64,000 bases of DNA from Platynereis dumerilii (taxonomy: Eukaryota; Annelida; Polychaeta; Phyllodocida; Nereididae): assembly GCA_026936325.1 (NCBI GenBank), contig JAPTHN010000001.1:166268138-166332137 (forward strand), in the 5' to 3' direction. Both the position numbers and the translations under genes were made by a program. Shown piece after piece: positions 48,254 through 60,232 of this stretch (positions within the stretch are counted from its first letter, which is position 1; each line of letters opens with the position of its first letter). The notes under the pieces are model-generated. The model did not search any database. It was given only the letters and a program-made list of their open reading frames with translations, and was not told the DNA's origin.

Positions 48254-48907
48254 AGTTGAATCCCACAGAATACAGCTGCTCTACCTATTGTACTTCAGGT
48301 AACTGAACAGTTCAACTAAAATACCCCAGCTGGTGGCTCCCCCGCTTGGTCAAATTGTCCATATGCATTGGAAAAGCCACAGATTTTTGAAAACAGGGGT
48401 AGGCTCACTCGAAGGCTGTTGGCTCAGCCAGGAATAATGGCACTAAACTATAAATACACACATTTTGGGTCGATATACAGGCCTATAATCATCCAACTTT
48501 CATAAAAATCAGAGAAGGAATCTTTGAGATATTTTTGTTGAACTGTTTTTCATAATTTTTCATATTGTACACCACGTAACTCTCAAAAAACATTGGTTAC
48601 CCCCTTCAAAGACTTGTTTTTCAGTAAAGCGTGTTTTCAGCTATATTCCTTTAATTTTTCATAAATATATCTTGGATATTGTTCGAGTGACGCTACTTTT
48701 CGTTATAAATCCGACACTTTTTTAGTATTTTACTGTATGTTTTAATGTAATGCGATAAGATTTTGAAAATATTATAGTTCGAAAATTATGTTGGATAGCC
48801 CCTATTTTTTTTTTATGTTGGAAAGCTTTCTTTTTGAAGAACTTTTTGGCAAAGTTTCATGAATATCTCATGGATTTTAGATTTCTTGCTAAGTGTGGGA
48901 TTCAACT
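48254..48907. mobile_element. TTAA-flanked non-autonomous element
   Basis: The left end AGTTGAATCCCACA is mirrored at the right by TGTGGGATTCAACT. TTAA lies on both sides (48,250-48,253 and 48,908-48,911). A TTAA target is used by the piggyBac and Kolobok groups. The 14-bp TIR does not decide between them, and there is no transposase. Length is 654 bp. Confidence 0.65.
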
Positions 48908-48911
48908 TTAA

Positions 48912-51900
48912 GGCATTCACCAACCAACCTAATGTCTCACAATACTACATTTAGCACTTACTTCTTGGAGAGGAAAATCAAGTGTTTTGGGCCAGGTAAA
49001 AAAGCAGTTCAGAAATGCTCAGATTATTTTCCAACACATTTATCACAGGTCTGATCATAATATGATTGGCATACTCTTCATTAATCATGTCTTTATCGAT
49101 TAGTAGCAGGTCTACTTAAGCTCCTGCTTTGTCATCCTTCATAAGACACCGTTAGAAGATAACTCAGAAGCATGATGTCAGAGATGTTTCCCATTGCACA
49201 TACATCCTTATAGTAATGCCAGGAATGCTAGAAATCATTTGAATGTACAAAAACTGCGATTTATACTATCAGGCAAAAATATCCCTGATTATATAGAGGA
49301 GAAAAGGTTGTTGCAAGTATGTTGCACCTATTGCAGTGATTTTGATAATTACTCACAAACCTTTCTGTTTACAAAGATGTGGAATTACTTGTGGCAATGC
49401 AGCTGCAATTGTAGTATACATTCAGATTCAGATCAGCAGAACTGATTTTTCTGACCTTTAGCACATTGTACTAGTAATTGTACTGCAATAACATGTAGAT
49501 AAACATAAGAGAACATTGTTGCTGTCAAGAAATACTGGACATGTAACCAATTAAGGTGGATTTTTGCTCATCAATCCTGATGTAGTCCGCAGCTGGGATG
49601 GTTTGGGATGACAGGTGTTCTTTATGGTGGTGTGAAATTGAAAAAGTTGAGTAAATAGGAGTCAATGTGTCTGGCTGCTGTTAGATTTATTTCCAGATGG
49701 AGGATATTGTAGACATATACGTCATCGAAGCATCCACGTTTTATGGTGTGTTTGATCAGGCAGGCCCTTTAACCAAACAGTTCCCTTACAAATGTTTCCC
49801 ATTAGGCCAGTGTATCGATTGCCTCATAAAACGACCATTTCCTTGCTCATATACAAAAAGTGTAACCCAAACAGTTGTGCTTCCAAGAAGTGAAGCTCTG
49901 CATTTCATTGATATGAGTGAGCTAATCCTGGGCGAGGTTTTCCTTGCAGCCTGTTGGCTGTAAACTTGCAGTGCTGCTATCATCATAGTGTGATAAATAC
50001 TCCGGTAATGTGATAAACAATCCATGTCGTGTGTGATAAACCAATTAAGCTCCTTTTTTCGATTACAGGGGGCATGCCTAGGGAGTGTTCCAGTGGGTCT
50101 GTAATGGCTTACAACTCGAGGGACTATTCAGCCAGCTATAAGCTCAACTGAATCCATAATCTGTATGGACCATATCAGTTAGAGAGCACCCAGTTGACTG
50201 ATGTTCTCCCCAGTGCCACCTGCCGCTCGGCGTGCACTGGAGATTTAAGCGGGAACTGCAGCGCTGCTGGTTGGCAGCTGGGCCATGCAAAGGGCCAACT
50301 GGCAGCACACTGCTCACTGACAGGGGTTGCTGGCTCTATTGTCATGCTGCAGGCCACACCTGGGGAGGGAGGGAGTAGGAAGGCTTCAAACAGCTCAGCT
50401 CACCAAGGATCACTTAACACCATGCCAGCCTGTGTCAACTGTGAGCTGCTCTCCTCTTCCTAGGTGCTTCTTGTTGTTATTATGCATTATGGGGATTTAC
50501 CTGAGCAGGCCAGCCCACAAAGGTTACAAGCCAGGTATGTCCACACTTTGTTTCACTTACCCATGAACAGACAAACGGGGATGCATCATTCCCATATGTG
50601 CAATAATTGATAAAGGCCAGTTCGATAATCATCCCTAGTTACAGGTGATCAATCAACATTCAACATTCATCCTGCAGTTCAGATCATCAGAGAGGCTTGA
50701 TGTGTTGTCGTATACCATCAATTTCAATACCACTTTATGTTAAGAATATGTGTACTGCTTGTTTTTGACCAACAAGCGAAAGAATTATGAAGCTGATTCT
50801 TAACACTCAAACCAGTTATAATACATCATTTTATCATGTATGTAATCAAACAGCCAGGTGAAAATTTCATAGTGAAGTGGTCTTATCTTTATCCACGACA
50901 AGTGGAACTACAAATAACGTTTGTGCCATAGTTACATGCAGCTAAAGCTACATAGTTACCTGCACAGGGATTAAGACATCCCTGACTGATCTGAGCAGTA
51001 TGGATATGGCAAGCCATATAATAGGCCTGCTTAGCTGCAACTTATTGATTCACAGCTATTTTATAGGTCTTTTGTCTACTCACAATTGACACATGTTAGA
51101 CTGCTGAGACTAAAAGCAAGCCTCTCTGATGGATGGAAGGGCTGTAAATAATCTGTTTAATTTACAACAGTTTCAATGTTCTCCTGACTGTGATTGGTTT
51201 CATCTTGCCACATTAGCTGGAGCGAGGCTGAAATTGGTCTGACTTCAGGACTGACAAATTATAAGCTGCTGCAATTGCTTATTGGTCTGGGGACTCTAAT
51301 GTGGCTTGTTGGTCCAATAAATAAAAGGGAGGTCTTTTTTGGTGAAGCGTGTCCTTAGCACCTTATTCAGAGAACTTGCAAATGTATGGATGGTGGTTAT
51401 GAGACAAGGCTCAGGAGTGTTCTTTCCAGTATTCCAGCAGCAAGGCTCTTGGTCGGAGAACGTGAGGTTGGTGGATGAGAAGGCACATTCTTGTTGTATC
51501 TGGCCTCTCCCCTGGTCTCCTCAGCTCTCTTCTGGTCTCCTCTGGCCCTTCTAGCCTTTCTTGGACCTGCTTATGCCCTACTTGCTCTGCCTTGGTCCTT
51601 TTCTGGCTTTGTGGCTGTGGCTTTAGCTTCCCAAATCGTTGCATCCCTGGCTGAGATCAGTGGAGCGGAGGCAAACACAGCCCAGTGCATTGATCCATCT
51701 CTATAAATCCCTCTTCCACTTTTTATAACCTCCTTCCACTCTTTACCCTCTTCCTAACTGCAGTCCCCAGTCATCTTGTATGCCCTTTTTAGCAACCAAG
51801 TCAGATAAAACGGTTGTGTTGGGGCAGCTCTCCTTTCTTCGTCTTCTCCTGCCAAGCCAGGGCCACTGGATGATCGCTTGCCTCTGCCATGCTCTGCTTA

Positions 51901-54900
51901 TTGGATTATATCCTCTGACCTGCCTGACAACCACTGATCTCCCTGCTCCAGCATAGTCTGTTATGCAACCAAGCTTGCCTATTTCAATTGTAAAGGGGTT
52001 CTATCAAATCCCAACTTTCCATATCTTCCTGCAAAGGCTCTCTGAAAGGCTTTGTGAGTTTGGTTTTGGCATCATCATTTTCATGTGTATTTTTAAAGCA
52101 GCAAACAAAGCTTATTCGATCCTCAGTGTTCACTTTAAATTTTGGATTCTGCTCAGAAAGGCATTCTGAAGAAGATTGTGGCAATGCAACATATGTAACT
52201 GGAGTCGATCTGTGTCTGATTGAAATTGTGTAGTAGCACAAAAAAGTTTGCTGCAAACAGACATTGGCATATTTGAGAAGGGACCTTGATTAAACTGTCA
52301 CTTGCACAGAGAAACTGAGCCTGATTTGGACTGGGCAAATTGCTAGTGGCCTGACTTCATGGGGAGTTCAAAGTGACATTTGCAAAAACATGGGAACCCA
52401 ATTAACCCCAGTAAGGCACAGCTGAGCCTCTTGTCTGTTGGTTTTGGGGTTATTAGTGCTAGTGCACAAAACCGATCAAAAGGTAATTTTGTGTTTGGCT
52501 ACCCACTGGTGTATATATATATTGCATTCCAAGGGTTCACCAACTTTCTGTAAAATGGAACTCAGTGTAAAAATATATTAGTTTTTGCATGTTCCGCGTT
52601 GTGGTTGCTGTCCTTGATTCATCTTTCAGTAGTGCATAATGGTAAAGGGCCCTAAAATGTATTGAAGATGAATATGATTGTGGGTATTCCGGCAATTTTG
52701 GTGTCAATATCATGACATTGTCTGACTTGTCTGTATCTGTTTTAGTTCTCAAGATACAGGGTATTTTTGCACTTTTTCTCATTGTCGAAAACATTTCTAA
52801 AATGGCCCAGCTAGGGGCCTGGGTTTTTATTCATCAAATCTGCAAAATTTTGGTATCAGGTGGTTTCTAAGACCTAAAGGCCTCATATTAGAATTGTGGA
52901 GCACAACTTTTCAAACATTTTTTAAAAAGGGCCAGCCCTAGTGCATATACTGGTTTCTTCGTTCTAGCTCTTTCTCTTGTACTTGTTTAAGGTAGTCAGC
53001 TGGTCACACCATTTCAAGCAAATGAATTCAATGTCGAGAGAATTTACGACAGTGAGGTAATTGTAGTTTAGGAAACTGAAATGAAAGAAAATTAATGTAT
53101 TGATAGAGTTACAGTAGACAAACGACGAGTACTTACATTCTGCTGCAATTAGGCCTCAATGTCTTCACCACAAGTCCTATCAAATACATTGAAATGAGGT
53201 GTCAATTTGTCATTAGGCAACTTGTGACCTCATTGGAGAGTGGAGTGACACATCAAATGGCTTGCCACAATAACATTGCAAGTATAGGCTATGATCTCAC
53301 TGACTGCTTACACGTCATACAGTTTAACATGGCATGGATAGGGCTCTGACCTCACAAGGAACATTTTAGTCAAATTCTGTAAGCACTTGATGTTCGTCTA
53401 CTGTAAAGACATTGCAAAACTTCTTTCAGAATATTGTCTGCTACAAGTGCTTTAATGGCTGTACTTGGAATAATGTCCTTGGATGTTTGCTTAAGTTCTA
53501 GCTATGTCTTTACATAGATTGTTGTTTCTGTCGAGAAACGTCAAGTTCAGCTCAATTTCTTGCTACAAGGGAAATTTCCTAGGTATAAGCATACGTTGGT
53601 TGCCATGGGTTCAGAGTGGATGATGAAAGTGATTTAGAGAGTTGCTCCTATCATTGCAGAGTAATGACCATGGTTTATCAGGCCTTAATAGCACCTGGCC
53701 ACCTGGGGCTAAGTCAGTAACTCGAAATAAATAATACTGCATCAGTGATCGATAATTTTCTTATGGACATCATCAGTCCCTGGAAATGATGCTGATGCTT
53801 TATGTTGGTCCAAGCTGATCATTTTAGCTTGCGTCAATTCCTCAGGTCAGCCATATTCCATACAAGCAGCACTTTCAGATACATCATATCTTGTACGGCC
53901 AGAAGCTGCTGATATCACATAACTGACAGATGATAGATGTTGATTTCATTTCCTGGCTGTGAAAGTTTAAAAAGTTGTAATTTTGTTCACATTTTCACAT
54001 CATTGCATTTGTTTGTCGTAAAAAGTGAGATGATGCCTGGCGCCAGAGAGAGAACTCATTGCGTCGTATTTCAGGCTGGCCATGAATTGTGGGTGGATGT
54101 TTTAAATTCAGAAAATCAATTTGCTATTTATATTGCTTCGTGTTTCATTATCTCGTGTCAAAATTATGGTGTTCGCACAACCCGAAGCTCGAACCACATT
54201 TGATTTTGTATCAATGTTGGAAAATGGAGTACTTTGAATCCTGAGATCGGTTTTTGAATTACAATTTACATTTCATTCCATAAATGTATTTCGCAAAATC
54301 TAGGAGGGGAAAAATCATATTTTATCGGTGCAATTCCTTTTTGATTGAAAATTTGGTTTGAAAGACCCCTTTGCACCGGAAGGACCCTTTTATCTCTTTG
54401 TGGTGTTCTCGTTTGCAACATGAAACACGTTTTCCTTTGACAAATATCTGCTTGTACCATAAGGAGGATGTGCTGTGCCAGGGACGCTGCATAATATGCA
54501 GAATCATGTGGACAGGTACAAGGCTCAGGGCAGTCCAGCTCCCAGAAAGGAGACATGGGGTCGAGGTATGTGCCATTGTGATGCAAATGAAGATTTGTTC
54601 TTGTGAAGGTTGGCCACCCACTAGAAAGGTCTTGTAGGGCCTTGTTCTGCGGTAATGGACCCTATGTCAAAGAAATGGTCTCTGGCTTTTTAAAGCTTTG
54701 TCTCATATTATTTTTTCCTTCTGCAATACAAAATGCAGGGATAAAACAATCTGATACAGGAGTAGAGGTGCAAGACCAATGTACAAAGTTCAAACATCAA
54801 ACCTAAGCAATTCTCTGTCATAGCCAGCCTGCAGTGAATAGCTGGAACAGAGTTATGGTGACTCACAGTGTACACTGTACAGTGTGGGCCTATACACATA

Positions 54901-57319
54901 AAAAAGTCACAGTATGCATATATAGTTTTGATGTATCATCTCTTGGGATATGTATCGAGAGAAAGTTGGCACCAACTGCAAATATTAGAGTTATGCAATT
55001 TACCATCAATATTTGGCCCATATAAGGGTAAAGGTTCCAAATATACATTGTAAAGGCATACACACATAGGCATCCTATTATATATGCATATATATCCATT
55101 TTGATATATTGCCTTATATATTGCATTAATGTGTCTGTATTAAGGCAACTTGGCACCACCCAGTTCTGCGACACACCAAAGCATTGTGATGCAGACTCAG
55201 TCACGGCTGCCCATGTATGCTGATGACTGGGCTTATTGATGGATCTACCGCTAGCCGCTTGGCATTTATTGCTGGCATGTCCATCCATAACTGCAGATGG
55301 AGCGCCGGAAGTGACCGTCACAAAGGACGTAGCCAAATGGAAGGTGGATCGCTAGGCTTCAGATGACCAGTCGCTGTGCGTGATGGCCGCAGGCAGTCCT
55401 GGATACCGCAAAGCACTAACTATAGCAACTAAAGCACAATCTCATTTTGTCCTTAACTACCCTGCTTATTCTGGATACAGGAGGGTTCCTAGCTTGTGAT
55501 ACTCACCCCCCCCCCTTCTGACGTCTAAGTCGGGCTGGCTGTAAGCACTTTTGTACTGCTTGAAGACAGATGCAATGTGATCAGTTTTTGCTGAAAGTAT
55601 CACTCTTGTTTAACTTTTTTGTGTGATGGGTCTTTTAGAAAACAAATTATATGCATATGAAGTGTGTATACTTACATCATTCGACACCTCTGCCAGCCAA
55701 TCGTATGCCAGTATTACCTATACAGATATAGTGATGCCAACAATGCTGATTGGATGGTAATGTACAAAGCTAATGGTTTCGGTTGATCTTCTCGCTTGCT
55801 AGCAGCTCTGAAAAGCAACCAGTTGAAGGCTACTCAATTTACTAATGTAGGCGTTTGATGTGCTGCGGTGCGCGTTAATTCTCCGCCATAAGGAAAAACG
55901 TCCTTGTCGTTAACGATGTTGTCTGAACAATCTGTCGCATCCCTTTTTGTCAATCCTATTATCCAAGTAATGCCAGGCAGCTGCAAATCTGTCAAATCAC
56001 TCAATAAGGTATCAGAGAGCTGAATGGATTTGATGGCCACAAAGAAGAAGGAAAGTGACAAGGAATAAAAGCAGCCATGCTTAAAATTGGATGCTGCTAA
56101 CTATAGAAATCCTGCTCCTTATATCACAGACGTCTTGAATTATTTCTCACATTTCTTGGCTTTACATTCCAAGCTATTACGACCTGAAATATATGTGTTG
56201 TTGGAAAGTCATGTTGTTATATGGCTGTTAGGAGTACTTACTAAAATCCTCTTGTAAGAAAGCCAGCAGAAAATAGGACAAAATGCCACTGATATCAATG
56301 ATATTGATTTTAGTTGATCTATGGGATACACAAAAAGTAATGATTTATGAAACAATAACAATTTTTCGAAACAAACTATTTCAGAAATTACATCGATTTG
56401 AAATGTTTTCTGAATATTTGGCAGAAGCGATTAGCAAAATACCCATGACGCTGAATGAGTTGCTTTTTCTTTGTTTTGGGAAATGTTATGTGATTGGATG
56501 TGCCTGGCAAGTGTTTATTCTATCAGTTGCGTTTACATTATGCCAAGATTGGTGGTTGCAAGATTGCATGAGTGATGGGTTCTAGGCGTGACTCGGCTCC
56601 TGCTTCCTCTTCAAGGCAGTTCTTGCCCGAGGCTGTGATTAACCAGCGTTTAGTGGTCCGTTCATTTATCCAGCTGACGTAAAACAGCCAGCAAGATAAT
56701 TGGCAGCCGCCTTTAATGAACCTGCTAACCCCGATCAGCAGACCTCGGGCCTTTTAATCTGGTAACCTTGGTCACTGAGCCCTACTCTATCGCAACAGGG
56801 CATAAAACGTCGAAGCAGGAATTGAAAAATGATAATTGCATCAACCCACCCTGATAACTCAGCCTAAAAGCCACTGTACTGAGTATAGATTACTTCTTCA
56901 CATTCCTCTGCAAGAATGAGAGGAAAGCCACCATTGTGAAGCATGTTTGGGCAACCCCTTCTGCAGTGAAGGAAGAGTATGATTGTTCACGTTATAGCAC
57001 AATTTGATAATGCCTTTGTCACATCGACGCGTCCTCTTGGAAACAAGGTCATGATAAAAATTTAAATATTTCATAATGCATGTAACGCATCAGCAATGAC
57101 CCCTTTGCGGGGGTTGAAACATCGTTCCTTCTAGCCAAGTTTTACTTATTGATACCTCAAATAGCGACGCATTTTGTGTAGATCGCCGATTAGGCCTTGT
57201 AGATTATGCAGTGTTTTGAACAAAAGGAAATATATCGGACTTACGATATAAATTAGTTTTTTATTGCTGGCAAATATGAGTAGGCCTCCTCTCAACCAAG
57301 TGATAATTTTGTATGTATA
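48912..57319. other. Unique-looking DNA without recognised genes or elements
   Basis: This holds scattered open frames below 110 codons on both strands, none with a motif I recognise. Points to note are a richer GC stretch at 50,080-50,570 preceded by ATTACAG, a pyrimidine-rich repeated stretch at 51,490-51,600 (CTGGTCTCCTC twice), both strands open at 54,322-54,640, and a 10-base C run at 55,507. Any could be exon or regulatory DNA, but I cannot support a gene call. Confidence 0.4.
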
Positions 57320-57321
57320 TA

Positions 57322-58971
57322 CAGTGGGGTGCGAAAGTTTGGGCACCCTTTGAGAGGGGTCACATTTTTTCAAATTTCAGAAAAACCATTTGCAGAATCT
57401 TTCCAACGTGAATTGTGTGAGTGAAGGATACCCATGCACTCAATTTTACCCTGAAAGAACAATGGAAATATGAAAATGTAAAAAATGACAGGTCTTTTTG
57501 CCGGATTTTACATGTGCAAAAGTTTGGGCACCCCTACAGTTTCTGATCCTGGTTTTTCTATAAGTCTACATAAAAGCAAAATAAAAGCTCTGAAATGCTT
57601 TGGATAATAATGTAAGCATCCCAGGACTTCATTTTGTGTGAATTTTTTATTTTAATTCCTAACAAAATGACTCCAACTGTTGCAAATTTCAGGTACCTGA
57701 GGTACGTCAGATTATTTGATTAAATTTCAATTCTTTTGAGTCCAGGAGCTGAAAAAGTTGATTTATTATGTTTATTTGTCACCACCTAAACATGAGTGAT
57801 TATTCTTTTAAGGACTTTTGGAGCAGGTCAGACCTAAATCCAACTAGAATACCTAAAATTCCACAAAAGTTCAACTTTCTGGGCATCTATGTCAGAGTAG
57901 CTCGGCTTTTCTAGTAAAAATATTTCCGAAACCTTCTGTATTTGTCTTGTGTTGTGTGGAAATGACAATTTTGCAATTATTACAGTGATCATGCGTAATT
58001 TTTGGCCTGCCTATTCTTGCCCTTGGAGAGTCGAACTTGTTTATCACATTCTGGTGTATTGGAGCGATTCCATTTCAATGCATTTTTTTACTCGCTTGCC
58101 TCAAAAACCACAATGACTGGTCCAGAATATTCCCAAATAGTTAGATTGGTCCTTTGGCATGACTCAGGCAGTCAGATTCAGCTATATAATTGTGATACCT
58201 TGTATAGCTTGGCTTTTCACATCTGCATGCTGACGGTGGAACGATGCATCTGTCAACCACATTCAGTGTCGCAACTGTGGGGGTCTCTGAGGATGACATA
58301 TTAGATTTAATTGCAACAAAATGGCAAAATTGACTAAATAGAAACAAATTAACCCCAAATTGAATTTTTTTTCCAGCAAAAATAGTCTCTATCTGGCAAT
58401 ACAAAGTTGAACTGCACATTAATATTTTTAATTTTACTAGATGTTAACCTAAATAAATAATGTAAATCTTAAAAATTTTTTAGTTATTTTAGATAAAATG
58501 TTAATTTTAGGTAAATGAGAGGCTAACCAGGACTCCTGCACCAGAAATGTTCAAAACTTTCAGTATAACTGGACATGTGCAATTGATGCCATAGGTATCA
58601 CAAAGATGCAACGGTTGGAGTCACTCTGTTACGGAGAACAATAAAAAATGCACAAGAAATGAAGTCCTGGGATGCATACATTATTATCCAAAGCATTTCA
58701 GAGCTTTTATTTTCCTTTTTTGTAGAGTTATAAAAAAAAATCAGGATCAGAAACTGTAGGGGTGCCCAAACTTTTGCACATGTAAAATCCGACAAAAAGA
58801 CCTGTAATTTTTTACATTTTCACATTTCCATTGTTCTTTCAGGGTAAAATTGAGTGCATGGGTATCCTTCACTCACACAATTCACGTTGGAAAGATTCTG
58901 CAAATGGTTTGTCTGAAATTTGAAAAAATGTGACCCATCTCAAAGGGTGCCCAAACTTTCGCACCCCACTG
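57322..58971. mobile_element. Tc1/mariner-like element with long TIRs, no transposase
   Basis: It starts CAGTGGGGTGCGAAAGTTTG and ends with the mirror. TA flanks it at 57,320-57,321 and 58,972-58,973. The inverted arms are about 370 bp each (57,322-57,690 and 58,598-58,971) and remain very similar by eye. The central 900 bp has frames of up to 100 codons, but none shows a DDE/D transposase or helix-turn-helix region, so it is non-autonomous. The terminal wording is typical of animal Tc1/mariner families. Confidence 0.88.
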
Positions 58972-58978
58972 TAGGTAG

Positions 58979-59601
58979 GTACACTAATGAAGTTTTTCAG
59001 GATAAAGGAACTTAGCTGGCTACTAAGAACTTATGTCCATTAAGGATTAGTGGAGGTCACTAAGAGGGGGTAATCGAACCATTTTATGCGATTTTTAAAA
59101 ATAATCGTATTGAATATGTGTGCAAACATATTTTTCGCTTGAGCAAACCTGCAGTGTGATTATTATGTAATGCATTACAGAAATCATAACATAAGCATTT
59201 AAGGGGACATTCTTACCCAGTGGGCACACGACGTAAACCCCGACGTTGCTAATTGGTGGAGGGCTGGTCTGTTGGTCACGTAGATATGTATGGTTGAGAT
59301 TATGTCGCCCCAACGTGAACACGACGTCGGGGTTTTTTTACAACATTGCCACAACGTCGCAAGCTAACGTCGAACTCCTGACATTGCCTCACAATGTTGT
59401 AAAACGTTGCCACAACGTTGCATGCTAACATCATATCTTTGACGTTGCTTCACAACGTTGTGACGACATAATTTCAACCATACAATTCTACGTCATTTGA
59501 CGAAAAGTGTGACGTTGTTGCAACGTTGCTGCAACGTTGATGTGCCCATGGGGTAGTAACCACCTTAGTTCCCTTATCCTGAAAAGCTTCAGTACACTAC
59601 G
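58979..59601. repeat. Outer inverted repeat around the AACGTT element
   Basis: GTACACTAATGAAG and TTTTTCAGGATAAAGGAACT at 58,979-59,015 are mirrored by AGTTCCCTTATCCTGAAAAG and CTTCAGTACAC at 59,564-59,597. This may be a 620-bp MITE that was later hit by the element at 59,214-59,555. Its own target duplication is unclear; GTAC occurs on the left and GTAC on the right within the arms. Confidence 0.5.
59214..59555. mobile_element. AACGTT-rich palindromic MITE
   Basis: The ends TACCCAGTGGGCACA and TGTGCCCATGGGGTA are inverted. The interior is packed with AACGTTG/CAACGTT words (at least seven between 59,395 and 59,540) and a nested mirror AACCCCGACGTTG / CGTCGGGGTT at 59,236-59,334. The type is familiar from aquatic invertebrates and fish. 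Older relatives are at 1,930-2,180 and 11,110-11,290. There is no coding capacity. Confidence 0.75.
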
Positions 59602-59632
59602 TAACAAGCACATTTACTTCTGCATACTATGA

Positions 59633-59772
59633 GGTTATATCTTGGATGGGGGCAGTATATCCCTAGTATAGTCACCTGAGACTCAGTATATCCCGAGACC
59701 CGAAGGGTCGAGGGATATACTGGGTCAAGGGTGACTATACTGGGATATACTGCCCCCACCCATGATGTAACC
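59633..59772. repeat. 140-bp near-perfect hairpin with AGTATATCCC words
   Basis: The left arm (59,634-59,694: GGTTATATCTTGGATGGGGG, CAGTATATCCC, GTATAGTCACC) is mirrored by 59,712-59,772 with few mismatches, around a centre reading GACCCGAAGGGTC. AGTATATCCC occurs twice in each arm and twice more at about 60,041 and 60,071. Confidence 0.8.
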
Positions 59773-60232
59773 TTTTTATCCCATGTCTTTTTTTTAAATA
59801 CTTTTTATTTTATAACAGTGTAATACATTTTAAAGTGCTCACTTAATGTGAATGCAGTTGTCACAACAAAAATCAATAATCTTAATTGGCAGTACTTAAC
59901 TACCTTAAGTCATAACAATCTAAAAAGATGCTGGCTTGTTATGCTAATAAGCATGGTATACAGAGGGTCATATACAACGTCTTTTTGTTGATTCTTGTAT
60001 GCAAATGAGGCAATGCTGTTTTCTGATTTGACCGTTTCAGTATATCCCTGCCATCTAATGAATAAATTAGTATATCCCTCTAAGCTAATTTATTGAAGAG
60101 CTCTGATTGGGTGTACTGATATTTGTCCCTCTCAATGCCCACATATTTCCCTCTCTGATTTGGTATTTACCAGGGAAAAACACTGTATCAGGGAAAAAAT
60201 GTGCCAAGACATGGGATAATGAACAGTATACA
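59773..60232. mobile_element. Probable body of a GTATATCCC-keyword element
   Basis: TATCCCATGTCTT at 59,778 is mirrored by AAGACATGGGATA at 60,208-60,220. Keyword copies lie in between. With the hairpin at 59,633-59,772 this may be one element of about 600 bp. The outer ends and target duplication are not settled. Confidence 0.4.

Noticed and set aside
50170-50570. GC-richer stretch with 60-89-codon frames on both strands.
   Set aside because: Composition alone keeps frames open. The peptides are low in information, and the possible acceptor at about 50,069 has no matching donor that I could support.
51490-51600. Pyrimidine-rich stretch as a splicing or tandem-repeat locus.
   Set aside because: Only two short imperfect copies of CTGGTCTCCTC are present, and no exon boundary can be supported next to it.
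54322-54640. Region open on both strands (88-106 codons) as an exon.
   Set aside because: Several frames are open at once, none has a recognisable motif, and no clear splice pair frames it.
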